A stretch of 64,000 bases of DNA from Pararge aegeria. Its lineage: Eukaryota; Arthropoda; Insecta; Lepidoptera; Nymphalidae. The stretch lies in NCBI RefSeq assembly GCF_905163445.1, contig NC_053197.1, positions 14,570,001 through 14,634,000 on the forward strand, read 5' to 3'. Below the pieces are notes generated by a model. It was not told the DNA's origin and searched no databases. It was given only the letters and a program-made list of their open reading frames with translations. The position numbers and the translations under genes were made by a program. Below are positions 42,341-55,700 of this stretch, one piece after another; position 1 is the first letter of the stretch, and the number at the start of each line of letters is the position of its first letter.

Positions 42341-42919
42341 TTTTTTTATTTTTTTTAAGTTGAATACAAAAGTGAAAATAATTTTGCTAAATCGCTGATA
42401 TACTTATCACCCTATGTCGTGTACATGGTTATCTCTTAAGCTTATAAAATAGAGGAGTATGGTTAACACTCTATATTATAAGTGATGTGGGATTAAAGTC
42501 ATTGAGCAATTATGTAACGTACTACGTACTGGAGTCGCAATGTTACGCTACGCTTTATGGTCCACTGGGCTGCAAGTGGACAATTGCAGCCTAGTACAAT
42601 GTAAATGTACAATGAATTGAAAATGTAAGTGTTTTAAAAATAATTTTAATACATTAAAACTATCTCTGCCAATAAAAAGAATCAATGAGACTTAATAATT
42701 ATCCATGTAAAGTCGTAAATAAATCGCTGGCAAAGAATCATGCATTTTTTACTTTAATCGTCAGTAAAAATTGTACCTTATGGCCCTAAACATAGGGGTC
42801 AAAATAAAGCTAGTTTGATTGTCAAGCTATTAGCGAAGCGACTTGGGTCTCTAAAACAAGAACGTAATGATTGTTTTCAAAAGCCAATGAAAACCGATAA
42901 TAAATTTAAACATTTATAT

Positions 42920-43190
42920 ACTGATCATTAATCTTTATTTGCTATACTCCCCGAAAAACAGGAGTATCTTTACGGTGTAATTTATTATATCTTCAATCTT
43001 TAGCCAGCACACCAAAAAGATCTTCGGTAATTTTCTCTGGCGTGCAGTATAAAGACCGAAAAAAATAATAAATTACACCGTACAGATTCTCATGCTTTTC
43101 GCGGAGTATAGCGAAATTAAGCTGATATTCATTGTATTTTATGGAATTCCGTAAAGAAACGCTTTCTTCTATCCAAATGACGCTATAATA
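42920..43190. mobile_element. MITE family 3 copy
   Basis: 'tttgctatactccccgaaaa' (left) and 'cttttcgcggagtatagcga' (right) are inverted. The outer tail 'cgctttcttctatccaa' recurs beside exon 4 of the EGF gene. Confidence 0.65.
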
Positions 43191-43199
43191 TGTGTAAAT

Positions 43200-45425
43200 G
43201 GACAACCTTGTCCTAACAAATAAACTTTCAACTATGACTTAAAAATTTAATTACACGCTAAATCGATTTTCATTGGCCTTTTTTTAAGTACGTAGTATAT
43301 TGGTCAATGGATGAAGTTGGAAATGTAGGCATTGGTATTGCATTTAGCACCGATTTTATGCACAATTGTAGATGTGTTTTTGACTTTTGTACTAGGATTA
43401 TGTACTGTGTTTTCGTTGTATACACCAAGCTGCATGTGATAAAATATAATGGTAGTGCCAAGGACATGAAGAAAAAAAAATCTCTTTTTGTAATTTATAT
43501 ATACATAGTTTTATGGAGGGTAGAGGTGATCTGAGGGAACGCGGTGTCTTAGAGCCCGCTACCATATTAACCTGTTACCGAAATCGACGGGATTTGAACC
43601 CGCGACTCTGGCAATCGCAGCCTGAGAGCTTTGACAACTAAGCTACGGCTCTGCAACTGCCGAAGCCGGAACTAGTATATGCAATTTATAAAATTGATAT
43701 TTCCCCCAAGTGGTGGTAAAAACACTATTAAGTTATAAAATTTGACAAGATATGTTGCTTTATATAACGTGTTCTACGTTATATTATGGGATCGGCACAA
43801 TTGCTAGCAACAGATGTTTTTTTTCCCTATTCTACGCTCTTGACTGTTGTTTTTGAAAATAACGCTTTAAGAATTATTCTATAAAATGCTTCATATTGAA
43901 TAGTCCCCTAACTTTGAAAATGCTATTTTTATAGTTTTTCAACACCTTTGTAATCCTTTGTAATCCTGTAACTGACGGCGTAAGTGCCATCGAAATCGGT
44001 CCAGTCGTTCTAGTGATGATTAATCGGACAGTCAAATACACAGACAGACAAAGATAAAATATAATCGTTGTTTTGCTATTAATTTGCAAACTCTCATGCA
44101 TTTAGTAAAAAAACTGTTATTTTAGAATTACAAGCAGACATTTTTTATTCATTTGTAAAGATGAATGAACCTTTTATTTTTCTTATTTTAAAAAAGCATA
44201 ATCGGTTGGTAGTTTATTTATTCATGATAGGCCTATTTATAGACATTAAGGAAGGTAAAGGAAAAAATATTGTTTATTTTTGCAAAGTATCTAAATATTT
44301 GTCATACTCAGATTTTGATTACAGTTTATTTTTATGTCTTCTTTAACACTGTGTTCATTTTATTTAAAAAAAAATTGGTTGCCTGTAAAGTCGGTATACG
44401 GGCGAAAGTTTTACGTGACAACGACTTTGAGTGGTAAAATAATTTTAATGTGAATATTCATTCGTATAGTAGGAAGAAGGATGAAATAATAGTAACAATT
44501 TAAAACATTTATTTATACAAAGAATTATATTTAAAACATTAATTTATACAAAGAATCTCGCACTGAATTTCATATTAACAAAATTTTATTTTTACCTTTA
44601 CACATACGTATTTATATACAAATATACATACAATAACTTGCAATACATTTGCGTACAATGAAACAGCGTTTCCTACAAAGGGACGCGTGCCTTTCACTTT
44701 TTATGTCTGTCTCTCTCGCTCTTAGGCGGGCTAACCATGCCCGAGTGGAAGGGACGCGTGCCTCTCACTCGCTCTCATTGTGAGCGCATAACGTGAGCGG
44801 AGCGTAACGCAGTTTCTTGAAGTGTCACCGGGCAAACCAATTTATAAGACGTTGTCACGTCAAAATGCTATTGCTTCATCAGTTACTTTACAGACAACAC
44901 TAAGTTTAATATAACGCTCACTGTTTATTTATACTTTATGTCACCACGCTCAGTTTAACTAACGTTTTAATTTAAAGCTATTGTTTATTGAAAATAAACA
45001 TTTTATTGTAACGTAATAAGGCTCAGTTTAGTATTACTGTTTATTTTACTTAACGCATTTCTTTATTTTAACAAAATAGCTTATTTCACTCTTATGCTCA
45101 GTTTTTTTAAACGTAATTTGGAAATTTGTGTATTAGTAGTATTATTTTTTGTTTTACATTTATTCCAAAAATTAAGTTATATTTAGCCACGTGCCATGTA
45201 CATAGTTGGCTAAACTAAATTGTCCCTTCCACATCAAATATTGTTGAAAAGGAATAATTACTTTAAGGACCGCCAATTTAGTTTAGTTTACTGATTTGTG
45301 TACAACAATTAGCACATTTTTATCAAAATAAACAGTTTATTTAAACGTCGCTCAACTCTCAACTCATTAATGAATTAATTTCAGTGTCAAATACTATTAC
45401 ATTCCGAATATAAATTAAAATATAC
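43200..45425. other. Gene-free stretch
   Basis: AT-rich with scattered repeat pieces: an antisense tRNA-like SINE head at 43575-43660 and a fragment at 43960-44070 of the type 'gtccagtcgttctagtga'. A short duplicated segment is at 44500-44565 and a locally GC-rich patch at 44680-44830. No supported coding exon. Confidence 0.5.
43575..43660 (-). mobile_element. tRNA-like SINE head (family D), second copy
   Basis: Minus-strand 'gagccgtagcttagttgtc' and 'gggttcaaatcccgtcg', parallel to 9490-9590. Confidence 0.5.
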
Positions 45426-45427
45426 AA

Positions 45428-45790
45428 GGCTAAATAAAAAATACCAGAAAGCTCTCAGCATTGTAGTTCCTAGCATTAAAACTAACAAATTTTGTTCTAC
45501 GACTATTCAAAATTCCGTAGTAATTTAATCCATACAATTTTTTTTTTATGTTATTTCTGTAAATCGGCATTACACTGTCAACGTCGCGTAGTCGGGTCAG
45601 TGACCGCACGATAGATTCGTGGTTCGTGCGCTGTTGCCGATGTTACATTTAAGACATAGAGTAGTTATAAGTAGAGTATATTTGTAAAATATTTAATCGC
45701 ATTAAAAAAAAATGTAGACCAAAAGTTTTTAGTTTAAATGTAAACAACTACAAGTCGAGAGCTTTCTGGTATTTTTTTTATTTAACCCTT
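45428..45790. mobile_element. Inverted-terminal-repeat element of about 360 bp
   Basis: The left end 'taccagaaagctctc' (within 45428-45475) and the right end 'gagagctttctggta' (within 45745-45790) are parts of about 40-bp inverted repeats extending to 'ttgtagtt' inward and 'ctaaataaaaa' outward. No coding frame: a MITE or deletion derivative. Only one copy in the window. Confidence 0.7.
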
Positions 45791-46059
45791 ATTTATTGAC
45801 TTTGGTCCTTCTAGTGTAATATCGATGATATTAAATGCTTCTAAAAAAACTTTTGGTCGCAAATTGTGCACGTTGCATCCCATTCGCACAGTAGTAGTGT
45901 AGGTTTCACCGATCATCTGTGAGACTTTATTGACATTCGCAACATAAACTCAGCACGGACTCGTTTCAAATTGGAGCATTGAAATGCGAGCTTTATATCG
46001 TGTGCTTTAACGGTGACAGAAAACATCGGGAAACCTGCATGCCTGAGATGTATTTATAT

Positions 46060-46360
46060 CGAGTATCCGTGCTTCGTAGAGCACGTAAACTGTCGCTCCT
46101 GTGCGCCTGATCTCTTTTCGGTCGTGTCGGAGCTGCCGTCCTATCGGACTATGAGAGTGCACCTGTTTTTGCGCACACACTTGTGCGCTATAATATATAT
46201 TATTTGGATATTATCTCCACTTGTGCGACAGTGTTCTCAGAGTTGATAAAGCTGTGGGAGAAGATTTTTATCCTTCCCCCGGGGATATGATTGTCTTCTG
46301 TCCACGCTGGAGATTGTCCACCGTGGCTGAAATCGGTCGGGAAACCCGAATATGTTTTGT
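46060..46360 (+). mobile_element. Interspersed repeat family F
   Basis: 'ttttcggtcgtgtcgga', 'gactatgagag' and 'accgtggctgaaatcggtc' are shared with 59095-59285. At the second site a tRNA-like head (58968-59035, 'ggtcaattggtt', 'ggttcaatctccgtgtcg') precedes it, so this is probably another SINE. A SINE family A piece lies just upstream (46000-46045). Confidence 0.55.
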
Positions 46361-46689
46361 TATTTATTTATATAATTCGAATATGTCACAAATCGGAATA
46401 TTTACACATAACAATGAATTAGTTATGAATATTTAAGTAAATGTTTCACTTTAAGTTACTTAAATGTGTTTTTTTTATTAAGCTCATTTGTTAAGAAATC
46501 GTTTATTAATTAATGAAATACATTTTGACATTTCACAAAATATTATTGTCTATTATCACTGACGACTTTAATTCATCTGGACGACCACGTGCTGGAAACA
46601 AAATTCTTTGCTTGCATATGATATTTTGATCTAAAAAAAAGTTTTTTTCACTGACACACAATTGCTAAATTGACTTCGTTCCCCGAGTG

Positions 46690-46885
46690 GCAAGTGTGAG
46701 ATTTCCTACCTACGTTAATTTATCCGATCGCGTGTAATTCAGTTAACATTTATATGATATCGAAGGAGCACTACTGTGCGCCGTAGTTATTGTCACTAGA
46801 TGACGCTCTTTCGATACCATATAAATTTTAATTGTCATGCGATCGAATGAGTAAATGTAGGTAACAAATTTCACACTTGAAGGCT
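46690..46885. mobile_element. Long imperfect palindrome (foldback MITE)
   Basis: 'aagtgtgagatttcctacct', 'cgatcgcgtg' and 'tttatatgatatcgaagg' on the left are matched in reverse order by 'ctttcgataccatataaat', 'catgcgatcg' and 'tacctaca...aatttcacactt' on the right. Arms of about 85 bp, centre near 46787. Confidence 0.75.
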
Positions 46886-48126
46886 TGTCCGTGGATTTCC
46901 ACAAAGCGCCGAAAAACGCGCGAGCGTTTAAGCCGCCGACTACGTGCTGCCAGGCTATCTTGGCGTACCGGCGGCTTACTCCTTAACATTATAGCAGAAA
47001 CCCTTGAAATGTGTAAAAAGATAAAAATTGCTAGACTTTTTTCAATCGTTTAAATATTTGTATTTATTTCCGTTAGAAAAACAATAATTACGAATATGTT
47101 AAAAATATATAGTTCAATAATCTTGTGTAACCATTTTATGTTGTAAATTTACACTGGTATGCTATTTTAAAATATCACTGTATTTTCATACATAGAGCAT
47201 GTAAACGTACGAATTATGTGTGTATTCTTTATGTATACTGTTGTAAGTGCTCCTTCACGTTTAAAGAACTTCTTGTAAGTTATACAGCGGTGCTAAATTT
47301 AGTTGTAAACTATTGATTTCCAGGGTACAATTTTGGTGCTAGATATATGCTGTAAATAGTTCACGGAGTGTGCACACCAACCGAAGGCGTGGACCCAAAA
47401 AACTGAAAATAGTTACAAGTGGAAATGACAATTATTCTGCTCGTGCATATACGACATGTGTAAACGACGTTTTTAATACATTTGCAAAAAAAAAACAAAA
47501 AAAACTTAAGGAAAACTTTGAAAAACAGTTATTCCTTGGAAGAGTAATTAATGGAGGGCAAATTTAATTTTTGATACAGACTATAATTTCAATGCTTAAA
47601 AATGTAAAAATGTAAATTCAGGGGAGTTAGTTTCTATTTTCTTTTGTTGTTTTTTTTTTTAATTTGTCCTCTTCTGGACAGACAAAGATTATTGATCATA
47701 CAGCCTATTCAATCGTATAATTTATGCTACTACAGCTATTTTCTTTTGTTTAAAAAAGAAAATGACAGTGCAACAGTTTATATGCATTTAGCCTATTCCA
47801 AGCCAATAATTAATCGAAATAATTTTAATTGCAAATATATAAAAAATAATTGTATGTAAAATATTCATACAAAGAATTGTACAAAAAACTTTTTGACTAA
47901 AACCTTCTCCGTGCATTTGGAAGTCATATGCAAGTGGAAAAGAAAAAGCGCTAAATAATATAACCTCAGTTCAGTTATATTAACTAACGCAGATTGGTAA
48001 CGAGAAATCTTCGTGCATAATGAAGTTCTTATAATGTGGCGGAGATCTTACTGTAGTGTGTAGCGTAGTGCAGTTTGAATTTGAAGTTATATTTATGTCA
48101 TTTATCAAACAATACTTATACTGAGT

Positions 48127-48167
48127 ACACTTCATAGCATGCATACGGGATGCATGCTATGAAGTGT
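48127..48167. repeat. Perfect inverted repeat, 18-bp arms
   Basis: 48127-48144 (acacttcatagcatgcat) pairs with 48150-48167 around the loop 'acggg'. Confidence 0.95.
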
Positions 48168-48359
48168 CACAGTGCGACCCAACGCACAGGGTAAGAGCGA
48201 ACGACGTATCTAGATATTTTGCGTTCCTGGTCGACGCTGAGGAGTAACACTCTGGGGGTATTGATTCGATGAACTATCATACCCCTTCGAGTAAAGCGCG
48301 TTTAACCTTTTTGTATTTGATGAGAATTTTGTATCAGAGCTTGTCTATGGCAGTACTGC

Positions 48360-48530
48360 CGCCACGCTATTATTTTTTTTTTGCCGCCAATCGGCATTGC
48401 TGTGTTACAAAGGGCGGCAATAGGCGGCAATCCTCGCATACTCTGCGAATTATTGGTCTGTTTATAAGCGATGGTTTTCCACATACCATCAGATGTTGTC
48501 TATTTGGTCCGTGAAAAAGAGTGCCCGGTC
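48360..48530 (+). mobile_element. Interspersed repeat family E, partial
   Basis: 'ccgccaatcggcattgctg', 'gtctgtttataagcgatggt' and 'ttggtccgtgaa'. Confidence 0.45.
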
Positions 48531-48534
48531 ACTT

Positions 48535-49900
48535 ACCTTCAGGTAAGATAGCAATTTGGCTTAACAAAAAAAAAATGACCTAATTGAATGGTGGAACTCA
48601 CCCTTTGCGTTCTGAAGCACTGTGAGACTTAATGTTTGTGAATACCAGTATGCGCCTTTATTTACTGTGTATCAAAGTCTATACTCGTGTAGCAATTGTT
48701 TATTGTTAAGGCTGGTGTACATGAAATGTCTTATTATTCTTGAAATACGATGTATCATTATAATCAAACGTATTATTATAAAAAAAAGTTGATTATTTTA
48801 TTTATAATGAAAGTATTTCAGATGGATATTTGCACGCTTGCAATCTTAAAAACTTTTTATAGTTTCTAATAAAAGTTATGTCAGAGTAAAATGAACCTAA
48901 TTTTCTTTGTTTTAAGTTCCTCTAAGCAACTAAAACCAGTGCTGCCAGTTAAACGCTCCTGAAATAGTAAAGTCAGAAGTATATAAAACACGACTTTAAA
49001 ATGAGGAACGTACGGTCTATTTCACTTTTATGCTATAATGTTTTGCAATTCGAGAATTATTTCGATCGTACAAAATTTATACCAGGGTAACAGGTTGCTA
49101 CCGATTGGTTCAACGTTTTAATGTAGCCCCTTTAATACCCACTCTTAAAGGGGTCGTTTGTTTTGTTATAGAATTGTAATTCTTATTTGTAGGACATCAA
49201 GGTTTGTCAAATAAACTGTCTTTAAAAAAATTCATACGTTGGGCTTATTCAATAAAACAATGTGATTATTGTTTTTTTTATATAAGACAACTTATGATTA
49301 GTGATTAAGATTTTTAAAATGTTTGAATCATTGGAATTCCACTGAATTATTTTAGCACTGTACCTACCAGTAACGTGTCTCTAAATAAAAAAAGGTTTTA
49401 ATGTAATGTTTTATTTTATTGCGTACCAGTGTTTTATTCATGTTTACCTGTGTACATCTAGCCTTATTCCTGTAATTGTTATCAATTTTTTAGGAAACGT
49501 TTGTATTGGACGCTTTCGGAGGATGTAATTAATGTATCTAATATGGACCTAAACTGTGTGTATATAGCTTTAGTGTACATAAAGAAGAATAATATAAATA
49601 CATAATTTTAAATTTTCACGCTATTTTATTTATAACAGTAACCTACCTTAAGTAGATGTGTAATCCAAACCTGCATTATATACGAGAAAGTGTGTTTTTT
49701 TGTATATTTGTTTTTTTGTAACTATGAACATAGGAATAAATAAACAAATATACAATCAGACACTCGATCACTGTACCGATCTTAGCAAAATTCGAGTTTT
49801 TCTTTTAATTCAGATTCTTTTTTTCAATACATGTTGATAATATTTTTGATAAAATTAAGCTCGGAGATAGCTTGCTACCATTTGACAGACATGTTTTAAA
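48535..49900. other. Gene-free stretch
   Basis: AT-rich, with several AATAAA strings (for example near 49210 and 49385) but no supported reading frame or repeat structure. A 3' UTR of a gene elsewhere cannot be excluded. Confidence 0.45.
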
Positions 49901-49904
49901 TTCA

Positions 49905-50160
49905 ATTTCAAATTCAAAAATATTGTATTCATGTAGACCTTATTACAGGCACTTATGAAGCGTTCATACATTTAACATGTTACACTAATGTTAGTGGTGG
50001 TGATATAAAACTAAAGCTAGGTGGGTTCCAAACGCGCCCTGGTCTAAGAAGAGCCCATAACACACTTAGCCAGTTTTTTTTTGTTATCACCATCTCACAA
50101 TCTAGTTAATGTTTAGCTATGAAGTTAGATCAATTCATACCCAAGCTTTTTTTACCATAA
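49905..50160 (-). mobile_element. LINE-tail repeat (family L), antisense
   Basis: It contains 'gtgggttccaaacgcgccct' and 'ggtctaagaagagccca', and matches 5948-6180 and 59458-59752. Confidence 0.65.
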
Positions 50161-50762
50161 ATCCTTAATATTATAATAGGATTTTTCTATAAGCTTACGT
50201 TTTATATTTCATCTGGTAATTTAAAAAGATATATAAATACCCTTAAATGAATTTCTAATTTTATGCAGCCTAGTCAACTGCACTACAAGTATATTTTTAC
50301 TTCTAATATTAATATTGTTACAGTCATAAATTAATTTTTTATGTACATAAATTACATTTTCAAATATGTATCGATTAACTCAAATATGCAATATTTATTG
50401 GTTTACTGTTAAGCCCGGCAATATAAACCGTCCCCGTGGGTTTAAAAAAACCAAGTTCGAGTCGGACTAGCGCATGAAGGGTTTCGTTGCATTATATAAA
50501 AGGCAAAAAAATCATATCTGTTATATGGAAGCCTCCTTGAGTATTTATGTTTTTGTTCATCTGTGTAAATTTCAACTAACTCACGGTTCATGAGATACAG
50601 CCTGGTGACAGACGTACAGACAGGCGGACGGACACCAGAGTATTAGTAATAGGGTCACGTCTACTCTTTGGAGAAAACGCCAGTGAATATATAAATAGTT
50701 AAAAATACTTTAAAATGTATACACATTTGGACAGTCGAACTGCTTTTATTATATTTTATTAT

Positions 50763-50930
50763 ATACTAGCGGACCCCAGCGCCATCTGTCGGGCTGATTT
50801 GTGAATCTAAACCATCCACGGTGCCACCCAAACGTATACAAAAAATGTATTCTAATCGGTCAAGCCGTTTAGCAGGAGTTCAGTGACATACACACGCACA
50901 CAAGAAATATATATACTATTCATCTATATA
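50763..50930 (-). mobile_element. Helitron-like short element, copy B
   Basis: It starts 'ctagcggaccccagcgccat', the reverse complement of the 3' end at 360-390, and ends 'cacacgcacacaagaaatat'. Confidence 0.6.
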
Positions 50931-50939
50931 TATATATAT

Positions 50940-51120
50940 TAATATGCACCACCTACCTCTCTGCTTTAGCTGTGTTTTACGCCATTGGTTGCCTGGAAAA
51001 GATCGCCATGTAGCGATAAGGCCGCCAAATTGTAAACTTTGTGTTAAAAAAAATGTGTATGATATAAGTTTATTTATTCATTCATCCATACTATTTATTT
51101 ATTATGTAGGTACTAACAGC
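50940..51120 (+). mobile_element. Non-LTR 3' tail with hairpin
   Basis: 'tggttgcctggaaaagatcg' and 'tagcgataaggccgccaaat' are the same tail as 4570-4640. It ends in 'tttatttattcattcatcc'. It follows copy B of the Helitron-like element by a few bases. Confidence 0.7.
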
Positions 51121-51364
51121 AAAAAATATTAAGTCTTAAAAAAACTAAAGCAGACTGCAGTTTAGTTGAAAATTAATAATCTTAAATACCCAAGTAGGTA
51201 TATTTTATTATAAGTGCTACAGAATCAGGTTAACTACAAGAAATTCACCCAGATTCGAAAACTGTATCAAGCTCCGGTCATCTCGCATTATTAATCTTTG
51301 AAATTCGCTTGGAGCCGTTAAACCAGCGATTATAAACTTTAAAATGTAGAGCATGGCTGGTTTT

Positions 51365-51575
51365 ACATTTTAGCATTGTAGCTTGTGTTATGGCTACTAA
51401 GATGACTGACTAATATTTTAATGAATAATATACATAAATACTTATAATATATCCATAAACACCCAGAAACTGAAAAACTTTAATCTTCATCACATAAACA
51501 TTCTTCAGTTGCGGGAATCGAACCCACGGCCTTGGAGTCATAAAGCAGGGTCGCTGCCCACTGCGCCAATCGGCC
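51365..51575 (-). mobile_element. SINE family C, antisense
   Basis: 'gcgggaatcgaacccacggc' (B box reversed) and 'gctgcccactgcgccaatcg' (A box reversed) lie at the right; the tail is at the left. Confidence 0.7.
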
Positions 51576-52269
51576 CTTGTAAATGGTATTAAGATTAGTT
51601 AAACGAATTGGATATTAGAGAAATGTGCAGCGTCCAAACAAACTCACGTGAGTTTAAGGAGCCCAAGAATATAATTTTAGCAAATAAAATAAATAAAAAA
51701 ATAGTATTTTTATTAGAACTAATACTATTGGTCAGGCAAGTTCCCAACTAGTCAGACTCAATCTTGTTACACAGTTTTGTTTCCGTCGAGTCAAGTTTTG
51801 CCTTGGGTGTGACTCATTGGGAACCGTAATGGAAAAAAAGTTGCAAATAGTAACACGTGTGACTCGATGCGTAAGAAAATTTCTAACGTGTCACATAGTG
51901 ATGATGATACTTAGGTATATTATTTTAGTTATTAAACAAATTGACAAAGCCCAAAGAGCAAGAATATTTATAGCACTCAAAAATTTGTTTTATTAAGTTG
52001 AAATAAGTTGTATCGCTATCTTTTACATGTGTAGGTACTTGATATCATAGGTTATATTTTGGCATTACCAGTTTGAACAGTACGTGCTGGTATAGTAGGT
52101 GTGTCTGATTTCTTGAGGAAGTTTGTAGACTATGTAGCACTTCAGGGTACAGCTGTCAGCTAGTATAATGTTAAAAAAAAACATTTGCGTTGCGATCGAC
52201 GTACCTAACAGATTATATTTCGTTTTTTCTGTTTGTTTGGACAACGTTAATTGAGTGAGTTAGAGAATA

Positions 52270-52685
52270 ATAAATGCAATGTGGGATTACCCAGCATGTG
52301 GGAATATCCATGCAAACGACAAGTTTAGGAGCTCCGAGGCTGGCGAAAGTAGTCTTTCTCCAGTCAAGTTCAATAACACAGCTAACAGTAACCGCGGAGC
52401 TCGCGCATCAAACCGTTACCATCTGCATTTCTCTCGATCGACCATTCTGTCGATTCCGATCATTCAAAATACTCGCCAGTTTTGGTAGAAAAAAAGCGCG
52501 CATTCCAACAAAATTTAAAAAAAAATGTAGGATAACTTCACAGATATTGCTAATTTTTTTAGAACTATATTATAACTTTTAATTTGGTAATTGTTTTTTA
52601 AAAAAAGGAATTACGAATTTTTGTAGATATCTGGTAAAGTTAATTTAAATGGGGTTTTAATTTTACGTAACAGTGTTAAAAAATC
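52270..52685 (+). promoter_or_regulatory. Probable promoter/5' UTR region of the EGF-repeat gene
   Basis: The interval 52270-52490 is more GC-rich and less repetitive than its surroundings and lies 200-400 bp before the start codon at 52686. No TATA box or initiator stands out, and open frames here show no family features. The promoter assignment is positional only. Confidence 0.3.
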
Positions 52686-52775
52686 ATGAATACTTTAATA
52701 TTCATCGTCATTTTATGTTGTGTGGCACCCGTGGTGCTGCCAGCTAAATATATCCTCCCAAAATGGAAGAAACAG
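52686..52775 (+). CDS. EGF gene exon 1: signal peptide
   Basis: ATG in good context ('aatcATGa'). Hydrophobic core TLIFIVILCCVAPVVLPA, then KYILPKWKKQ. Donor 'aaacag|gtgagt'. Phase 0. Intron 1 is 3.25 kb. Confidence 0.8.
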
Positions 52776-55700
52776 GTGAGTTTGCATTACTAATTTGGTT
52801 ATTTAAGACTTCAGTTTGTGCATGTAAATTAAGCTTATATAAATCGATTTTTTTGTGTTTATGCTCTGGTATGTGAGGCTAATGATACAAAAAGTATTTA
52901 AAGTTTCTTTAGGCATTGGTAAAAGTCGTTTGTAACACTACCATGAAATCGCGCAGTCTATTAGAAAACACTATAGGTAGTAGATAACTGAAATATGATT
53001 ATCTGCTATGTTTTGGCCCCACTAGAAGTACAGTGATATTGTAATTATTTTTACAAAGCTTTAACAGTTTGTCTGTCGACAAAGACGTGCCGTTCCCCGG
53101 CTGGGAAAGTTGGGGAATTTATATCTATATTCTGAATTATCTCCGGTATGAACTTGTGGTAGTATTTAGCCGTGGACGTAGATTAAGATCGGGTACAAAA
53201 AACAACTAAAGAAACAAGCAAGCATACTTTTCCATTTAGAATAACTTGTATTTGTAACCATACACTCTCTAAATTTTTATTTTTTATTTTTTTTATCAGT
53301 GAATATGATTTTATTATTCCATAAAATATAAATATAACCTAAAATTTTCATATACATAATAATACATATCGATGGAAATAATAATAAAAAAATATTATTA
53401 TTATTGTTTTTTAATTATATAAAATAATTAATAATTTTTTTTTTTACTCTCTAATTATTATTGTTCTTTAATTATATAAAATAATATGGTTTGTTTCGAA
53501 ACCGGATACCACATATTTTCTTCCAAAAACGGTACTTTTTCTGGATGGAAAATACCCCATGACTTTCCGTAAATGTTGTCGCTATATATGCAAATTTTAT
53601 AAATACTATAAATGCGAGTGTGTTTGTCTGTTTGTCCTTGTTTCACGCCCTAACCAAGCAACCAATCAAATTGATTTTTAGTTAATTGAATTACGGAGAA
53701 TAACATTACCTAGTTACCTACTTCTTATCCCAGGAATAAAAACCGTAATAGAACGCGAGCAAAATCTACAAGATCTATTATTTCATAATTTATTTACCAT
53801 ACACCGTGGGTTGGATGGACACGCGTCTTTCTAAGCGGTCTAATATATTTAAACTGGTTGTCATTCAATATGAAAACATGGCGTAATTTTATAGAACATA
53901 TCCACGATAAAATCTGTATTTCTTCTTATATTGCCTAAAGTCGTAAACAGTTTGCAAACTGAGTAAGCAGATGCTAATAAATTCGGTTTAATCGCAATAA
54001 ACGTGAGCAAGGAAGTAGGTCCTATTACAAATGGCATAATCGTTAACATTGCTCTGCCGTAGCAGGGCAGTATATCCTGTAAGACCTGGAAACGCTTTGC
54101 GTGCTTTTAGTGATTAAGTTTATTAAGTTTTAAAAACAAAATAGTAAATATTGATGTTTATTATAAATTATTATCTAAATATTGATTTTGAGCTCGGTTT
54201 CTCTGTGTCATAACGACACACTTTCCCATCTGCTTTCTCGCGCATATTAGAAAGTGTCTGACTCACGGTTGACATCCTGACGGGTTGGAAGGAACTTTGC
54301 TTTGTTGATGCTAGCAAGCAGTGGGTCAAAAATGGGCGGCAAAATTAGTACACTGGTGCCCATTTTCACTAAATCTAGACATCGCCTTAATTAAATGCCT
54401 TATGATTAAGGCGATGTCTTATAGTAGGCACGAACTTGTCCCTCGAACTAGGACTTCCTTTCATTGTTCTTGTAAAACCAAATAACTCACCCTTGCGCCA
54501 GGTGAAAAAAAAAACCTTATTATATTGCTCCGGCTGGTAACGTATGTGCAATTTGTTCTTTGCGTTTCTATACTCTTTGACCTGATCCACTTAAACAATA
54601 GAATGGTCGGCTGTAAGAACAACATTCACTTTAATGATGGAATATTTACCGTTGTTATATTAATCCTTTGGACTCGTTATTTTAATCCCTCGTTTATGTT
54701 GGTATCTTTTGTTTATGAAACGTTTTTATAGGGTTATTATGTTATGTTAGTGACTTTCTAAATTTTTCAACAAAGTTATCATTTAAAGATACCTAGTGGG
54801 CTAACCTGTTAGGGAGTATGGTGGTTATACCCCTAATCGGTTTCCACGCGACATCGCATCGGAACACTAAATCGCTTAGCGGCACGTAGAAATGTTCACG
54901 TAGTCAATGTTTTCCTTATAATGTAACCAATCTTGTTGATACTTTTTAGTGTTATGTTTATTTTCAAATTGTTAAGAAAATTAACAAAAAAAACATTTAC
55001 CTACTCACATAAAGAGAATCTTTTCATTGTGGTTGTTTTTATTTATTTTACTGCACCTACTTGACTTTAAAAAGTAATTAAAAGTTTTTTAACATTATAT
55101 TCTTAAAAATAAGTGAAGGTATAACGTTTTTGTTGGGTGAACAAATTTGGATGATATTTATTGTCATTCTTAAGATATAAATTATGGAATCTCAAAGCAA
55201 ATTAGTTCCAATGTATGTTTACTGTCATATTTCATTCATTTGTCTTAGAGTTATCCATAAATTATGTAGTTCTATCAAGTTAGTCGTTAATGTAAGTGGC
55301 CCTGCCGTACTAAGAAGATGTAAAATAAATAAATAAGTAAAAATTAATTAAACAGAAAATTTTCATACATATATATTTCATAGATATTTAAATAAAACTT
55401 ATATTTTTTTAATCCTATTATTGAATTAGCTGGTAAGGAACACTTAATGACACCATTAAGTTTTCCTTACCAGTTAATTCAAACACTCATTCACACCATT
55501 AATTAATTAAGTGTTCTATACCTTTCAATGTTAGTACTAGTTCACACTGGTTGTTCATTATGTGTTAATCACCTATCAATCTTAACACTCATTCACACGG
55601 TTTGCTAATTAAGTGTTCTTTACCTGTAGTGTTCACACTTATTCACACTGGTTATTAATTGGGTGTTCGTTATCTATCAATGTTAACATTCATTCACGCG

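Noticed and set aside
47370..47567. Lys-rich 65-codon open frame
   Set aside because: No recognisable domain, splice context or repeat relation; likely chance in AT-rich DNA.
52274..52582. 102-codon open frame upstream of the EGF gene
   Set aside because: No domain and poor continuation; more likely promoter or 5' UTR of the downstream gene.
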